Positions 20,303-30,324 of a stretch of DNA of 64,000 nucleotides are shown one piece after another. This DNA comes from Campylobacterales bacterium (lineage in GTDB: Bacteria > Campylobacterota > Campylobacteria > Campylobacterales > Sulfurimonadaceae), in contig JAPLGP010000031.1 of NCBI GenBank assembly GCA_026390075.1, forward strand, positions 51,310-115,309, written 5' to 3'. The notes below the pieces were generated by a model that was given only the letters and a program-made list of their open reading frames with translations, did no database searches and was not told the origin of the DNA. The translations under genes were made by a program, and so were the position numbers. Position 1 is the stretch's first letter. Every line of letters begins with the position of its first letter.

Positions 20303-21543
20303 AATATTTTATAGCAACTATTCTGACGAAAGGTAAAAGAGAGGGGTTTCCAATCTATGCAGAAGATAAGAAAGAAGCGCACAATTACGCGAAAGCAAAA
20401 TTTTCTGGAATTATTATTAAAATTGTTGAGGCAGAAGAACCACTTGAGGCTCAATTTAAAAGATTTAAAACAAATTTTTTACAAAATATAAAAAAAAGCA
20501 AAATTAAACCTGATTCACTCATCGCTTCTATCAGACAACTCGCAGTTATGACAAATGCTGGTATTTCTATTTATGATTGTTTGAGTGAAATCGCAAAAGC
20601 TACTGAAGACCAAGCATTAAAAACTGTTTTTTCTAAACTTGCGGATGATATAAATTCTGGACATTCTCTCTCAGATTCTATGGAGAATTTTCGTTTTGAG
20701 TTAGGTAACCTTACAATTGCCATGGTTCAGTTAGGTGAAAAAACTGGTAATCTTGATGAATCACTTTATTCCTTAGCTGATATGCTTGAAGAGATTCGTG
20801 CGAATGTTATTAAATTCAAAAAAGCTATGGCATATCCAAGAAATGTAATGATTGCAATGGCAGTAGCTTTTACGATTTTAATCTCTTATGTTGTTCCACA
20901 ATTTAAAGCAATATTTGAATCTCTACATGCACAACTTCCTCTTCCAACACAAATATTACTAGTACTTGAGCATCTTTTTAACAACTACGGACCTTATGTT
21001 TTAGCTGTACTTTTTGCAAGTTTTATGACATTTAGATATCTTATTAACAATTATAGGCACATAAGATATGGATGGCATGAGACTCTACTCAAAATATATC
21101 TCATAAAAAATATTATCAAATTTTCAACTCTCAGTAGATTTACACTTGTTTTTTCAGAACTCATTCGTGCTGGAATTCCAATTGCTGAAGCATTGGACAC
21201 TTCTATTGAAATGATAGACAATCTCCCTCTTAAAGCTAAACTTTTATCCGTTAGAATTACTGTAGAAAAAGGTGGCGCACTCAACAAAGGACTTAAAGAT
21301 ACAGAGCTTTTTGAGAATATGATTATTCAAATGGTAAGTGCTGGGGAAGAGAGTGGTACACTCGATAAAATGATAAAAAAAGTTGCAGAGTATTATAAAA
21401 TGAGATTTGATGCTATTATTGATGGGCTTTCAGAGGCCGTTGAGCCTGTTATGCTCTTTATAATAGCATCTATGGTTATTTTACTTGCTCTTGGTATTTT
21501 CTTGCCAATGTGGGATATGGGGAATGCTGTTCACGGAAGATAA
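20299..21543 (+). CDS. type II/IV secretion inner-membrane protein (MshG/GspF/CtsF-like)
   Basis: Two GspF domains, QLAVMTNAGISIYDCL and LSRFTLVFSELIRAGIPIAEAL. Confidence 0.93.
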   Translation: MKYFIATILTKGKREGFPIYAEDKKEAHNYAKAKFSGIIIKIVEAEEPLEAQFKRFKTNFLQNIKKSKIKPDSLIASIRQLAVMTNAGISIYDCLSEIAKATEDQALKTVFSKLADDINSGHSLSDSMENFRFELGNLTIAMVQLGEKTGNLDESLYSLADMLEEIRANVIKFKKAMAYPRNVMIAMAVAFTILISYVVPQFKAIFESLHAQLPLPTQILLVLEHLFNNYGPYVLAVLFASFMTFRYLINNYRHIRYGWHETLLKIYLIKNIIKFSTLSRFTLVFSELIRAGIPIAEALDTSIEMIDNLPLKAKLLSVRITVEKGGALNKGLKDTELFENMIIQMVSAGEESGTLDKMIKKVAEYYKMRFDAIIDGLSEAVEPVMLFIIASMVILLALGIFLPMWDMGNAVHGR

Positions 21544-21550
21544 ATCGGTT

Positions 21551-21560
21551 GGCATGTGGA
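21551..21560 (+). repeat. GGCATGTGGA motif (intergenic)
   Basis: exact. Confidence 0.95.
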
Positions 21561-21583
21561 ATTGAAGAAAAAAAATTTATCTT

Positions 21584-22159
21584 TTACAAAACCTTAACCA
21601 ATCTCTCTACTTTTTTTAAAAAGAGCTTCATATCAAGTTCACTCGATTTTATTTTATAAACAGTTTTGGCATCAAAAATTTTTTGCACTATTTGAATTCC
21701 ACATGCCAAACATTCATACTCAACGATTCTTATATTTGAATACTCAAAAGAGATATCTTTTGTAATCTCATGTTTATATTCCAAGAGCGATGCAGAGTTG
21801 AGCACTAAGTTCACACTCTCGCTATATGCTCGAACAAGTCCGCCTGTGCCAAGCTTTGTTCCACCAAAATATCTCACAATAATCACCGCAGTATTTATCA
21901 TCTCTAAGCCCTGTAATACAAAAAGAGAAGGCTTACCCGATGTTCCTTTTGGCTCTCCATCATCACTCGAGTGTTCTACGATTTGGTTAAATTCATTGAA
22001 ATATCTATAGGCTACAACAAAATGTCTCGCTTTTGGATTTGCATATTTTAGTTGTTCTAAAGTGGGAGTAAATTCAGAGTAAGGCATGAGGTAAGCAATA
22101 AACTTGGATTGCTTTACCTCGAGTGTTTGAGTATATATTTTATCAACAAATTTCATCAA
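21584..22159 (-). CDS. YigZ/IMPACT family protein
   Basis: HSSDDGEPKGTSGKP and VRYFGGTKLGTGGLVRAY signatures. Confidence 0.93.
   Translation of the reverse strand: MMKFVDKIYTQTLEVKQSKFIAYLMPYSEFTPTLEQLKYANPKARHFVVAYRYFNEFNQIVEHSSDDGEPKGTSGKPSLFVLQGLEMINTAVIIVRYFGGTKLGTGGLVRAYSESVNLVLNSASLLEYKHEITKDISFEYSNIRIVEYECLACGIQIVQKIFDAKTVYKIKSSELDMKLFLKKVERLVKVL
21698..21707 (-). repeat. GGCATGTGGA motif (in yigZ-like gene)
   Basis: exact. Confidence 0.95.
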
Positions 22160-22177
22160 CTATTTTTATCAAACTCT

Positions 22178-22187
22178 GGCATGTGGA
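22178..22187 (+). repeat. GGCATGTGGA motif (intergenic, before yigZ-like)
   Basis: exact. Confidence 0.95.
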
Positions 22188-22189
22188 AA

Positions 22190-22900
22190 TTATGCTAGAT
22201 TTGTAAAAATTTTATTGACATCATCATCGTCTTCTAGTTTATCAATAATTTTATCAATATCAAGCTGTTCTTTTTCAGTAATAGTTATAGGAGAGTTTGC
22301 CATTCTCTCTAAGTTTGCTTTTGTCACTTCAATGCCCATTTTTTCTAAAGCTTCGTTGAGCTTACCAAAGTTTGTGTAATCAGCAGTCACAAGAACAACA
22401 CCTCCCTCTTCTTCAATCTCTTCAAGACCAGCATCAATGAGTTCCAACTCTAATTCTTCTATATCCATACCATCTTTGAGAGCAAACTCAATAACTGCTT
22501 TTCGGCTAAACATAAATTCCAAAGAACCATTTGTAAGCATCTCTCCGCCATGTTTTGTGAGTACATTTTTGACATTTGCCACTGTTCTAGTATTATTGTC
22601 AGTCAAACATTCGATGAACAACAAAACGCCATGTGGAGCTTTGCCCTCAAAATTTACTTCAAGCATACTCGCAGTATCTTTTGCACTTGCTCTTTTTATA
22701 GCTGCCTCAATGTTGTCTTTTGGCATGTTTTCAGCTTTTGCATTCATAATAGCCGTGCGAAGTTTCGAGTTCATATCAGGGTCACTACTTCCCTCTTTTG
22801 CTGCCATAGTGATAATTTTGCCTAATTTTGGAAACAACTTTGACATTGCCCCCCATCTTTTTAACTTTGATGCTTTTCTGTATTCAAACGCTCTTCCCAT
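22190..22900 (-). CDS. YebC/PmpR family regulator
   Basis: MGRAFEYRKASKLKRWGAMSKLFPKLGK, ENMPKDNIEAAIKRA. Confidence 0.95.
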   Translation of the reverse strand: MGRAFEYRKASKLKRWGAMSKLFPKLGKIITMAAKEGSSDPDMNSKLRTAIMNAKAENMPKDNIEAAIKRASAKDTASMLEVNFEGKAPHGVLLFIECLTDNNTRTVANVKNVLTKHGGEMLTNGSLEFMFSRKAVIEFALKDGMDIEELELELIDAGLEEIEEEGGVVLVTADYTNFGKLNEALEKMGIEVTKANLERMANSPITITEKEQLDIDKIIDKLEDDDDVNKIFTNLA

Positions 22901-23021
22901 AAAATTGTTCCTTTTTTATTGATAATCACAATTATAGCATTAACTCATTTGCAAGATACTTAGTGAACAATCGTAATTCATCTCTGCATTATTTTCATTC
23001 AACATCTTAAATCCTACTATT

Positions 23022-23780
23022 TTAAACCGAAAACTTATCTACATCAAAAAAACTATCAACAGATATATTTTTAAATGCGGCATTTAAACTTGTAAAGAGT
23101 GTTGGAAACTCTTTTTCCATCTTTGCTAACATCTCTTTTGTATGTGCTCTGGCATGTGGCATTTTTACATCAAACCGCATAGAAGGACATGCTTCATCAC
23201 CAATAGTTTTAATATTGTTCTCCAATGCAAAAGCAAAAAGTTGTCTCTCACGCATCTGAATAAGTGGTCGAATAACTATAAGTCCATTTACTGCTCTATA
23301 TTTTGGAGCAAGAGAACGCATCTGTCCGTTGTAAATAAAGTTCATAAAAAAACTCTCAGCCGCATCGTCTAAATGATGCCCAAGGGCTACTTTATTACAC
23401 CCATATTTTTCAGCGGCACTATATAAATATCCTCGTCTCATACGAGAAAAAAAACTACAAAAAGAGGAGTTTTTTCGTATCTTCTCTTCTGCTAAATCAT
23501 ACACATTTGTATCATGTACGGCATGTGGAATATCATGTTCCTTACAATGAGCAATCAGTTCATCATAGTTTTCACCCATTCCATAAGAGATAGTAACAGC
23601 AATAAATTCAAACTTAAATGGAGCACGACGCTGTTGTTCTTTCATCGCATGAATCATTGTAAGAGAGTCTTTACCGCCACTCAAACCAACTAAAATTTTG
23701 TCGCCCTCTTCTATGAGGTTAAACTCAGCATTTGTGCGTCCAAGTTTAGACATGATTTTTTTAGAGAGTTTAACTTGCAA
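23022..23780 (-). CDS. ttcA: TtcA-like tRNA 2-thiolation ATPase
   Basis: PP-loop VGLSGGKDSL, VALGHHLDDAAES. Confidence 0.88.
   Translation of the reverse strand: MQVKLSKKIMSKLGRTNAEFNLIEEGDKILVGLSGGKDSLTMIHAMKEQQRRAPFKFEFIAVTISYGMGENYDELIAHCKEHDIPHAVHDTNVYDLAEEKIRKNSSFCSFFSRMRRGYLYSAAEKYGCNKVALGHHLDDAAESFFMNFIYNGQMRSLAPKYRAVNGLIVIRPLIQMRERQLFAFALENNIKTIGDEACPSMRFDVKMPHARAHTKEMLAKMEKEFPTLFTSLNAAFKNISVDSFFDVDKFSV
23520..23529 (+). repeat. GGCATGTGGA motif (in ttcA)
   Basis: exact. Confidence 0.95.
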
Positions 23781-24462
23781 TCTTATCCACCATTTTCATA
23801 ACAAACTCTGCACTCTCTACCGCACTTGTCTCAAGGAACGCATCAAAAGAAAAACTTGCGTCCATATCTGCGGCATCACTTATTGCACGAAGTATAAAAA
23901 ATGGAACATTTAGAGCATCGCACACAACCGCAACGCTACCACCTTCCATCTCCAAAGCATCCGCACCAAAAGTACTGCCAATCCAATTTTTACGCTCTTC
24001 ATTTGCAACAAATTGATCTCCTGTCGCGATGATACCTTCTTGAACACTTTTACCCATCTCGGATGCAACTTCTTTACTCATCTCTATCATGCTTTTATCT
24101 GCTTCAACAAAAACTGAACCCTCTGGAACGAATCCAAAAGGATGTCCAAAAGCTGTAATATCCAAATCATGCTGTGATAGTTTTGTGGCAACAATCAAAT
24201 CGCCTACTTTTAAACTCGGTGAAATTGCACCAGCAACACCTGAAAATAGAAGTATCTGCGCACCAAAATGCTCAATCATCGTCGTAGCAGTCAAAGTTGA
24301 AAATACTTTTCCAATTTTAGAATACGCTATGACTAAATCTACACCTTTATACGATGCTTCATAGTACTTGTTTTTTGCATATTCGGTTGTTTTATAATTG
24401 CCTATTTTTTCTAGTATTGGTGCTATCTCTTCTGGCATTGCACCCATTATCGCTATTTTCAT
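23770..24462 (-). CDS. mtn: MTA/SAH (aminofutalosine) nucleosidase
   Basis: MKIAIMGAMPEEI, FSGVAGAI, ALEMEGGSVA. Confidence 0.93.
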   Translation of the reverse strand: MKIAIMGAMPEEIAPILEKIGNYKTTEYAKNKYYEASYKGVDLVIAYSKIGKVFSTLTATTMIEHFGAQILLFSGVAGAISPSLKVGDLIVATKLSQHDLDITAFGHPFGFVPEGSVFVEADKSMIEMSKEVASEMGKSVQEGIIATGDQFVANEERKNWIGSTFGADALEMEGGSVAVVCDALNVPFFILRAISDAADMDASFSFDAFLETSAVESAEFVMKMVDKIAS

Positions 24463-24471
24463 ACTATCCCT

Positions 24472-25188
24472 TTATATTTCAAATGTTTGTACTCTTTTTT
24501 CATACTTTGGTAACTGATGCACTATATTTGCGTTTTCATCTACGATACAACTTCCACCCCAAAAACCAAGCCCATCTTCAAATCCAACACGATTTACAAA
24601 AAATAACTTTGCATGACACTTTTTTGCAACTGTTTTGATAATGTCATACCACTGCTCTTGAATCTCTAAACCATCTTCATTAAAACCCCGTGCAGGGGAA
24701 GCAACAAGTGCAATAATATAATCAGGATTTTCTTTGATAAGAGCATGATGCACTTCTTTGTGCCATAAATCTTCACAAACCAACATAGATATCTTGGCAT
24801 GTGGAACCAGAAAACTCTCAAATTTATTTCCAGCACTAAAATATCTCGCCTCTTCAAACATTCCATAATTTGGCAAATGAACTTTCGTATGCTTACTCAA
24901 AAGTTCGCCTTGAGAAAAATAGAGAGCTTCGTTTTGGAATTTATTACCATCTTTTATAGCAGCACCTACGACAATATCCACATGCCGACTCAAACTTTTT
25001 AATTCGTCCAACTCTTCCACATGCCAAGCATCTTCATAAAGTTTATCTTGAAGTAAGTAGCCATTGAGAGAGAGTTCAGGGAAGATAATGATGTCGCTTT
25101 CATGCATAAACTCATTCACTATAGAAAGTATTTCTGCAAGATTTGAGCGACTCAGTTTTGGCGATGTTTGAGCAAGTGTTACCCTCAT
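24472..25188 (-). CDS. carbon-nitrogen hydrolase (nitrilase superfamily)
   Basis: PELSLNGY (Glu), KVHLPNYG (Lys), SMLVCEDLWH (Cys) catalytic triad motifs. Confidence 0.9.
   Translation of the reverse strand: MRVTLAQTSPKLSRSNLAEILSIVNEFMHESDIIIFPELSLNGYLLQDKLYEDAWHVEELDELKSLSRHVDIVVGAAIKDGNKFQNEALYFSQGELLSKHTKVHLPNYGMFEEARYFSAGNKFESFLVPHAKISMLVCEDLWHKEVHHALIKENPDYIIALVASPARGFNEDGLEIQEQWYDIIKTVAKKCHAKLFFVNRVGFEDGLGFWGGSCIVDENANIVHQLPKYEKRVQTFEI
24796..24805 (+). repeat. GGCATGTGGA motif (in nitrilase gene)
   Basis: exact. Confidence 0.95.
24977..24986 (-). repeat. GGCATGTGGA motif (in nitrilase gene)
   Basis: exact. Confidence 0.95.
25016..25025 (-). repeat. GGCATGTGGA motif (in nitrilase gene)
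   Basis: exact. Confidence 0.95.
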
Positions 25189-25189
25189 A

Positions 25190-26128
25190 TTATGAGCGAA
25201 TTTCTTCTATAACTTTTGCTAAGGACTCGATATCTGAAACATTTAAAGTTACTAAATCTTTTGCAATTCTTTTGTTAAGACCTTTAAGCACAGAACCATT
25301 GCCAAATTCAATTGCGATATCAATATCGTTGGCTATTGCTTCAATAGATTGTTTATATTTTACAGGTTTTACCAATTGCTCTTTTAAAAGTGAAACTGCT
25401 TCATCTTTCGTGCTGTAAGGCTTTGTAGTAACATTAGAAATGATTGGAGCTGTAAATGTATCTGTAATCATTTTAGACATCAACTCTGCTAATGGTTCTT
25501 GTGCTGATGATAATAAATCACAGTGAGAAGCAACCGACATATCCAAAAGAATCGCTCTTTTTGCACCAGCATCTTTAAAAGTCTGCTCTAGAGATATCAA
25601 ATCAGCTTTCATACCAGCTACAACTAACTGCCCATCTTGATTATAGTTTGCAGGCCAAACTTTTTTGCCACTCTTTTGAGCTTCATCACATACTTTTTCA
25701 ACAGCTCCATCATCAATCCCAACAAGAGCCATCATTCCAGCTTCAATAGATGCACATGCCGCTTGCATTAACAAGCCTCTTTTATGTACAAGTTCTACTG
25801 CATCTACATAATCAATTGCACCACTCGCACATAAAGCAGAGAATTCACCCAAAGAGTGACCTAAAAAAAGAGTTGCTTTTGTTTGGTCAGCATCTTGAAA
25901 AAGACGGTATGCTACCATCTGAACTAATAAAATTGCAGGTTGTGTATAAGCTGTTTGACCTAACTTATCATTCTCACTAAATAAAAGTGCTTCAAAATCA
26001 ACACCTATTCTCTCACCAGCTTTTTTAAACATCTCTTTTGCAATATCAGAATTTTCATAAAAAGCTCTTCCCATTCCTATTGCTTGACTACCTTGTCCTG
26101 CGAAAATCATTGCTATTTTTTTTTGCAT
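25190..26128 (-). CDS. fabD: malonyl-CoA ACP transacylase
   Basis: AMIFAGQGSQAIGMG, LGHSLGEFSAL. Confidence 0.95.
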   Translation of the reverse strand: MQKKIAMIFAGQGSQAIGMGRAFYENSDIAKEMFKKAGERIGVDFEALLFSENDKLGQTAYTQPAILLVQMVAYRLFQDADQTKATLFLGHSLGEFSALCASGAIDYVDAVELVHKRGLLMQAACASIEAGMMALVGIDDGAVEKVCDEAQKSGKKVWPANYNQDGQLVVAGMKADLISLEQTFKDAGAKRAILLDMSVASHCDLLSSAQEPLAELMSKMITDTFTAPIISNVTTKPYSTKDEAVSLLKEQLVKPVKYKQSIEAIANDIDIAIEFGNGSVLKGLNKRIAKDLVTLNVSDIESLAKVIEEIRS

Positions 26129-26131
26129 TTT

Positions 26132-26932
26132 TTATCCTTGTAAATAATCTTTGTTATCTGATATTTTTTTTCTTAATGTGTTTCTGTTTAAGCCTAATTT
26201 GTCTGATAGTTGTAATTGAGATTTAAACTTAACAAGTCCAGCTCTAATTAAAGGCACTTCATAGAGATATAAAAAGTTTTTATAGTCACTGTTCGAACCA
26301 AGTTTATTTGATAGGTAATTTTCTATTATATCAATTAATTCTGTATCTTTTATATCTTGTAAAAGATAAGTTACCATGACTTGTCTTCTCAAAGAATTTG
26401 CATTTTTACTTAAATCTGGTTTAAAATTTTTAATACTAAATTTTCCATTTGCGCCAAACAATAAAGAAGCTTCCATCGCAAATTTTTCTATTAAAGATGG
26501 AACATCTTCTAATCTTTGAAATAATGGTGGAATATCGAATTTAACACTAAACAATTCATCAACATATTGATTGTAAAACGAAGTTTTTGCAGTTGCGATG
26601 ACTCTTATGCTATTTGCATTAATAGTGTCAATCACTCTTTTAATATTAGGTGAGTTTTCTAGGTTAGAAATAATAATTTCTCTATAACTTTCAATAGCAA
26701 TTAATAATTCATCAAAATTAGATGCGTCCAAAATTGGAGCATTTGGAAGGATATATTTAGCAATACTTTTTTTTCCAACGCCCAATTCTCCAGTAATAAG
26801 AGAGTTAACATTGAGTGTTTTAAGGAGAGTTGCTGTTTTAAATGCTTCCGAAGAAGCATCAGAGACAGTTATAAAATTAGTGACATCCACAACCACTGCC
26901 ACCACCAGTACCACAACAATCATCATCTTCAT
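26132..26932 (-). CDS. degenerate NtrC-like protein with C-terminal Fis-type HTH
   Basis: Walker A-like GELGVGKKS, Fis-like LSDKLGLNRNTLRKKISD; real start probably near 26887 (GTG) given overlap with slyD. Confidence 0.65.
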   Translation of the reverse strand: MKMMIVVVLVVAVVVDVTNFITVSDASSEAFKTATLLKTLNVNSLITGELGVGKKSIAKYILPNAPILDASNFDELLIAIESYREIIISNLENSPNIKRVIDTINANSIRVIATAKTSFYNQYVDELFSVKFDIPPLFQRLEDVPSLIEKFAMEASLLFGANGKFSIKNFKPDLSKNANSLRRQVMVTYLLQDIKDTELIDIIENYLSNKLGSNSDYKNFLYLYEVPLIRAGLVKFKSQLQLSDKLGLNRNTLRKKISDNKDYLQG

Positions 26933-27398
26933 GTTTATTTTCAGCAGGAATACCAGTCATAGCTTCTTCAGCAGATGCATCTCTTATATTATTAATTGTA
27001 ACTGTGAACATTAAATCTTTTCCAGCTAAGGGGTGATTAAAATCTATAACTACAGTTTCAGCAGATATCTCAATTACTGTAACTTGAACAGTTCCACCAT
27101 CTTCACCTTGCCCAAAAAGTGTCATTCCTACTTCTAAATCAATTCCAGCAAATTGATCTGATGGAACTTCTTGCTTCGCTTCAGCATTATAAGTACCGTA
27201 AGCATCCTCTGACTTAACAAGAATATCACCTTTTTGACCAATAGCCATATCTTTTATTCCATTTTCTAAACCTGGAATAATTTGACCTTTGCCAAACATA
27301 AATACCAATGGTGCTCCACCAATATTACTATCTACAACTTTATTTTCATCACGAACTTCATACTCTATTGACACAATTTGATTTGTTTCTATTGACAT
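26877..27398 (-). CDS. slyD: SlyD-like FKBP peptidyl-prolyl isomerase
   Basis: MSIETNQIVSIEYEVRDENKVVDSN, VVIDFNHPLAGKDLMF, metal-binding tail HEDDDCCGTGGGSGCGCH; start refined within ORF 26877-27437. Confidence 0.9.
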   Translation of the reverse strand: MSIETNQIVSIEYEVRDENKVVDSNIGGAPLVFMFGKGQIIPGLENGIKDMAIGQKGDILVKSEDAYGTYNAEAKQEVPSDQFAGIDLEVGMTLFGQGEDGGTVQVTVIEISAETVVIDFNHPLAGKDLMFTVTINNIRDASAEEAMTGIPAENKHEDDDCCGTGGGSGCGCH

Positions 27399-27470
27399 TG
27401 AACTTACCTTTTGATTATTTTGCGTGGATTTTAGCATAAAAACTTAAAAAACTTCTGAAATACTTTATGA

Positions 27471-28454
27471 CTATTTAGCAGATTTGAGATGTTTTTTAGC
27501 TTCCTCTGCTTCTTTACTATCAGGAAATTTTGCTATCAAGCCTTCATAAAATGCATTTGCATTTTTTTTATCACCTGAATTATCCATAGATATTCCTGCA
27601 TGTAACAATAGTGTTGGCATATAAGATGCTTTAGGAAATAAAGATGTGCTTTTTTTATAATAAGCAACAGCTTCTGAATAATTCTTTCTTTTAAAATTAA
27701 TCTCACCAATCATATAATGTGCAACAGCTGGTTTATAACTTTTATCTATTAAATAACTATAATATTCAGTTGATTTATCATAATTTTTATTGTCAAAATA
27801 TTCTTTCGCTTTTGTATCAATAATTTCAGTTGACATTTTATCTAAATCTGATTTTTCAGCTTTATTTGTTTTATCAGATTTATTTGTTTTTTCAGTATTA
27901 TCTACTAGATCAGTTTTTTTTGTTACTGCTTTATTTTTTGATTCTTTTGAAGTGGGCTCTTTAAATTTATTTACTTCATCAACTAAAATATTAAACTCAT
28001 CTTTAGTTACATAGGATTTGTTTATCTTGTCAATTAATTTAGACAGCTCAGATATTATTAATTTGAGTTTTGCAATATCTTCAGCATTATTCTGATTTAC
28101 ATCGCTTAACCTCTTACCAAATACATCAGAATTTCTCAATACATCAGAATTTTTTTCAGTTAATTTATTTAATTCAGCTTTATTACTTTGTGTTTTTGCA
28201 CTTAAGCTTTCTATAATACTCTGCAGTCCATCAATTCTTTCTCGAATAGAATCAATATCACCATTTTGATTATTACTTCTAGCAGAAACTTTTTGAAGAT
28301 TATTTTTATTTTCAGATACAACTCTCTCATTTGAGATTTGTCCATAAGGAGTAGAATCATCCAAATTGCCAGAACCGAACGCTGATGGCTCGGCGGCAAT
28401 AATATTTGAAGAAGCAATAGCTACAATAAATGCAACTAAAATACTATTATTCAT
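27471..28454 (-). CDS. cpoB: CpoB/YbgF-like Tol-Pal TPR protein
   Basis: Signal peptide, coiled coil, C-terminal TPRs, position in tol-pal operon. Confidence 0.8.
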   Translation of the reverse strand: MNNSILVAFIVAIASSNIIAAEPSAFGSGNLDDSTPYGQISNERVVSENKNNLQKVSARSNNQNGDIDSIRERIDGLQSIIESLSAKTQSNKAELNKLTEKNSDVLRNSDVFGKRLSDVNQNNAEDIAKLKLIISELSKLIDKINKSYVTKDEFNILVDEVNKFKEPTSKESKNKAVTKKTDLVDNTEKTNKSDKTNKAEKSDLDKMSTEIIDTKAKEYFDNKNYDKSTEYYSYLIDKSYKPAVAHYMIGEINFKRKNYSEAVAYYKKSTSLFPKASYMPTLLLHAGISMDNSGDKKNANAFYEGLIAKFPDSKEAEEAKKHLKSAK

Positions 28455-28459
28455 ATAAA

Positions 28460-28969
28460 TTATGGAAGAAGTTTGTAGTCTACACGACGATTTTTAGACC
28501 AGCAATCTTTAGTCTTTTCAGTACATACTGGATTACTTTCACCATAACTTACCATTGTAATTTTACTAGCATCAACACCACTAGCGATTAGAGACTTTTT
28601 AACTGATTCTGATCTTTTCAAACCAAGTGCAAAGTTATACTCATCACTACCCCATTCATCACAATTACCTTCTAACTTGATAGTTAAATCTTTAGCTTCT
28701 GTTTTTGCTAATGTAGCGCTATCAGAAACTTTAGATTGCATATCAGCACGGATATCAAATTTATCAAAATCAAAATAAACTGACGAGAATTGTTTTTCTA
28801 ATCTAGCAATTCTCATTTCGCTTGTTTCGCCATTCATTGAACCCTTAGCAGACTCATTACCCATACCTGAATTAGCACCACTGCTTGCATCTACTGATGG
28901 CTCTTTTGAACTACAACCACTAAAAACTAAAACCGCTACAACCACACTCGAAAGTACTATACTTTTCAT
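28460..28969 (-). CDS. pal: peptidoglycan-associated lipoprotein
   Basis: Lipobox VLVFSGCSS and OmpA-C motif LEGNCDEWGSDEYNFALGLKRS. Confidence 0.93.
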   Translation of the reverse strand: MKSIVLSSVVVAVLVFSGCSSKEPSVDASSGANSGMGNESAKGSMNGETSEMRIARLEKQFSSVYFDFDKFDIRADMQSKVSDSATLAKTEAKDLTIKLEGNCDEWGSDEYNFALGLKRSESVKKSLIASGVDASKITMVSYGESNPVCTEKTKDCWSKNRRVDYKLLP

Positions 28970-29061
28970 ATCTTGTTCCTCATTATTTTATATCTCGAAA
29001 TTATATCTAAAATTATTTAAAAAAACTATATAAAAATCATTTTTTTTAGTTTTTTTAGTTT

Positions 29062-30309
29062 TTACCAATCCATAGATTGAACTTTACCACTTTTAAGTGG
29101 AAAAAGAAAGTTTTTATTACTTTTTAATCTTATAACACCAATAGAACTTTGATCCATGTAATTTTTTATAAATAAAATAGCATCACCATCTTTAGAAAAT
29201 CTTGGAAATTCATTCACCCCCGTCGCAGTGAGCCTTCTAACAAAATCTGTTTTAGTAGAAATTAGATGTAAATTAAAAGTATTTCCTGAAAATGCATCAG
29301 AACTTTCTCTAGCTTTATATACAACATATTCACCATTTACACTACATGCCGCATTGCTCTTTCCATAATAAATCATTTGCTCTACAACACCAGTATTAAT
29401 TTTTTGCGAGAAAATGTTTGGATATCCTAAACGATTTGAAACAAAAACAATAGTGTTATCATCCATAAATTGACCACCAACATCTATTCCAACATATGTA
29501 GTAATTCTAGTTGATTTTTGAGTCGCTACATTATATAAATAAACATCTGGCTGATTATTTGGTGCCATCGTAACTAGTATCTTTGTTGCATCAGCACTTA
29601 CATCAGAGCATATCATCATACCGTCTGAAGACATAATAGCTTTTGATTGACCACTTTTTATATCAAGTTGTTTTAAAGTAGGCTTTTTATCTAAAGATGT
29701 ATAATAAAATGAAGTTTGTGCCTGATTAGCCCATTTAGGAAAAAGGTTAAGACCACCTTCAATAATTTTATATTGATATGTAAGTGTATAGTCAGATATT
29801 ATAATTTCAGTTTTTTTAGGAGATACATTTTTTGAAAAAATAACTTTTCTTTTCATCCATTCAACAGATGCTTCTCCCATAAACTCATTTATATCAACTG
29901 CAATAGCGTGCGATATAAATATATAAAAATCATTTTTATTTGCTTTATAAGCTTTCGTAAAAACTACACCATTATCTTTATATAATTTTAATTCAACATT
30001 AAAACCAGCACTATCATCTTCAAGCATCTTATATCTTAAAACATATTTCATATCTTTGTTTTCAACAAGAACATTATTATCATTGAAATTTATATTTCTA
30101 TAATTTCCATCTACATTAAATATAGATAATACATTAAGATCTGCAACTAATGCCTTAAAAAATTGCATCTTAAATGTATTATCATAGCTTATAGATGCAT
30201 CCTCTACCGCTATTGACGGAAGCGAATCAACTTTTTTAATAACATCAAATGTAGCATCGCCCGCAAAAGAGAATGAAATAATAAACAACCATGTAAAAAA
30301 TATTTTCAA
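29062..30309 (-). CDS. tolB: Tol-Pal protein TolB
   Basis: Beta-propeller repeats FVSNRLGYPNIF; operon position. Confidence 0.9.
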   Translation of the reverse strand: MKIFFTWLFIISFSFAGDATFDVIKKVDSLPSIAVEDASISYDNTFKMQFFKALVADLNVLSIFNVDGNYRNINFNDNNVLVENKDMKYVLRYKMLEDDSAGFNVELKLYKDNGVVFTKAYKANKNDFYIFISHAIAVDINEFMGEASVEWMKRKVIFSKNVSPKKTEIIISDYTLTYQYKIIEGGLNLFPKWANQAQTSFYYTSLDKKPTLKQLDIKSGQSKAIMSSDGMMICSDVSADATKILVTMAPNNQPDVYLYNVATQKSTRITTYVGIDVGGQFMDDNTIVFVSNRLGYPNIFSQKINTGVVEQMIYYGKSNAACSVNGEYVVYKARESSDAFSGNTFNLHLISTKTDFVRRLTATGVNEFPRFSKDGDAILFIKNYMDQSSIGVIRLKSNKNFLFPLKSGKVQSMDW

Positions 30310-30324
30310 AATTGCTCCTTTAAA

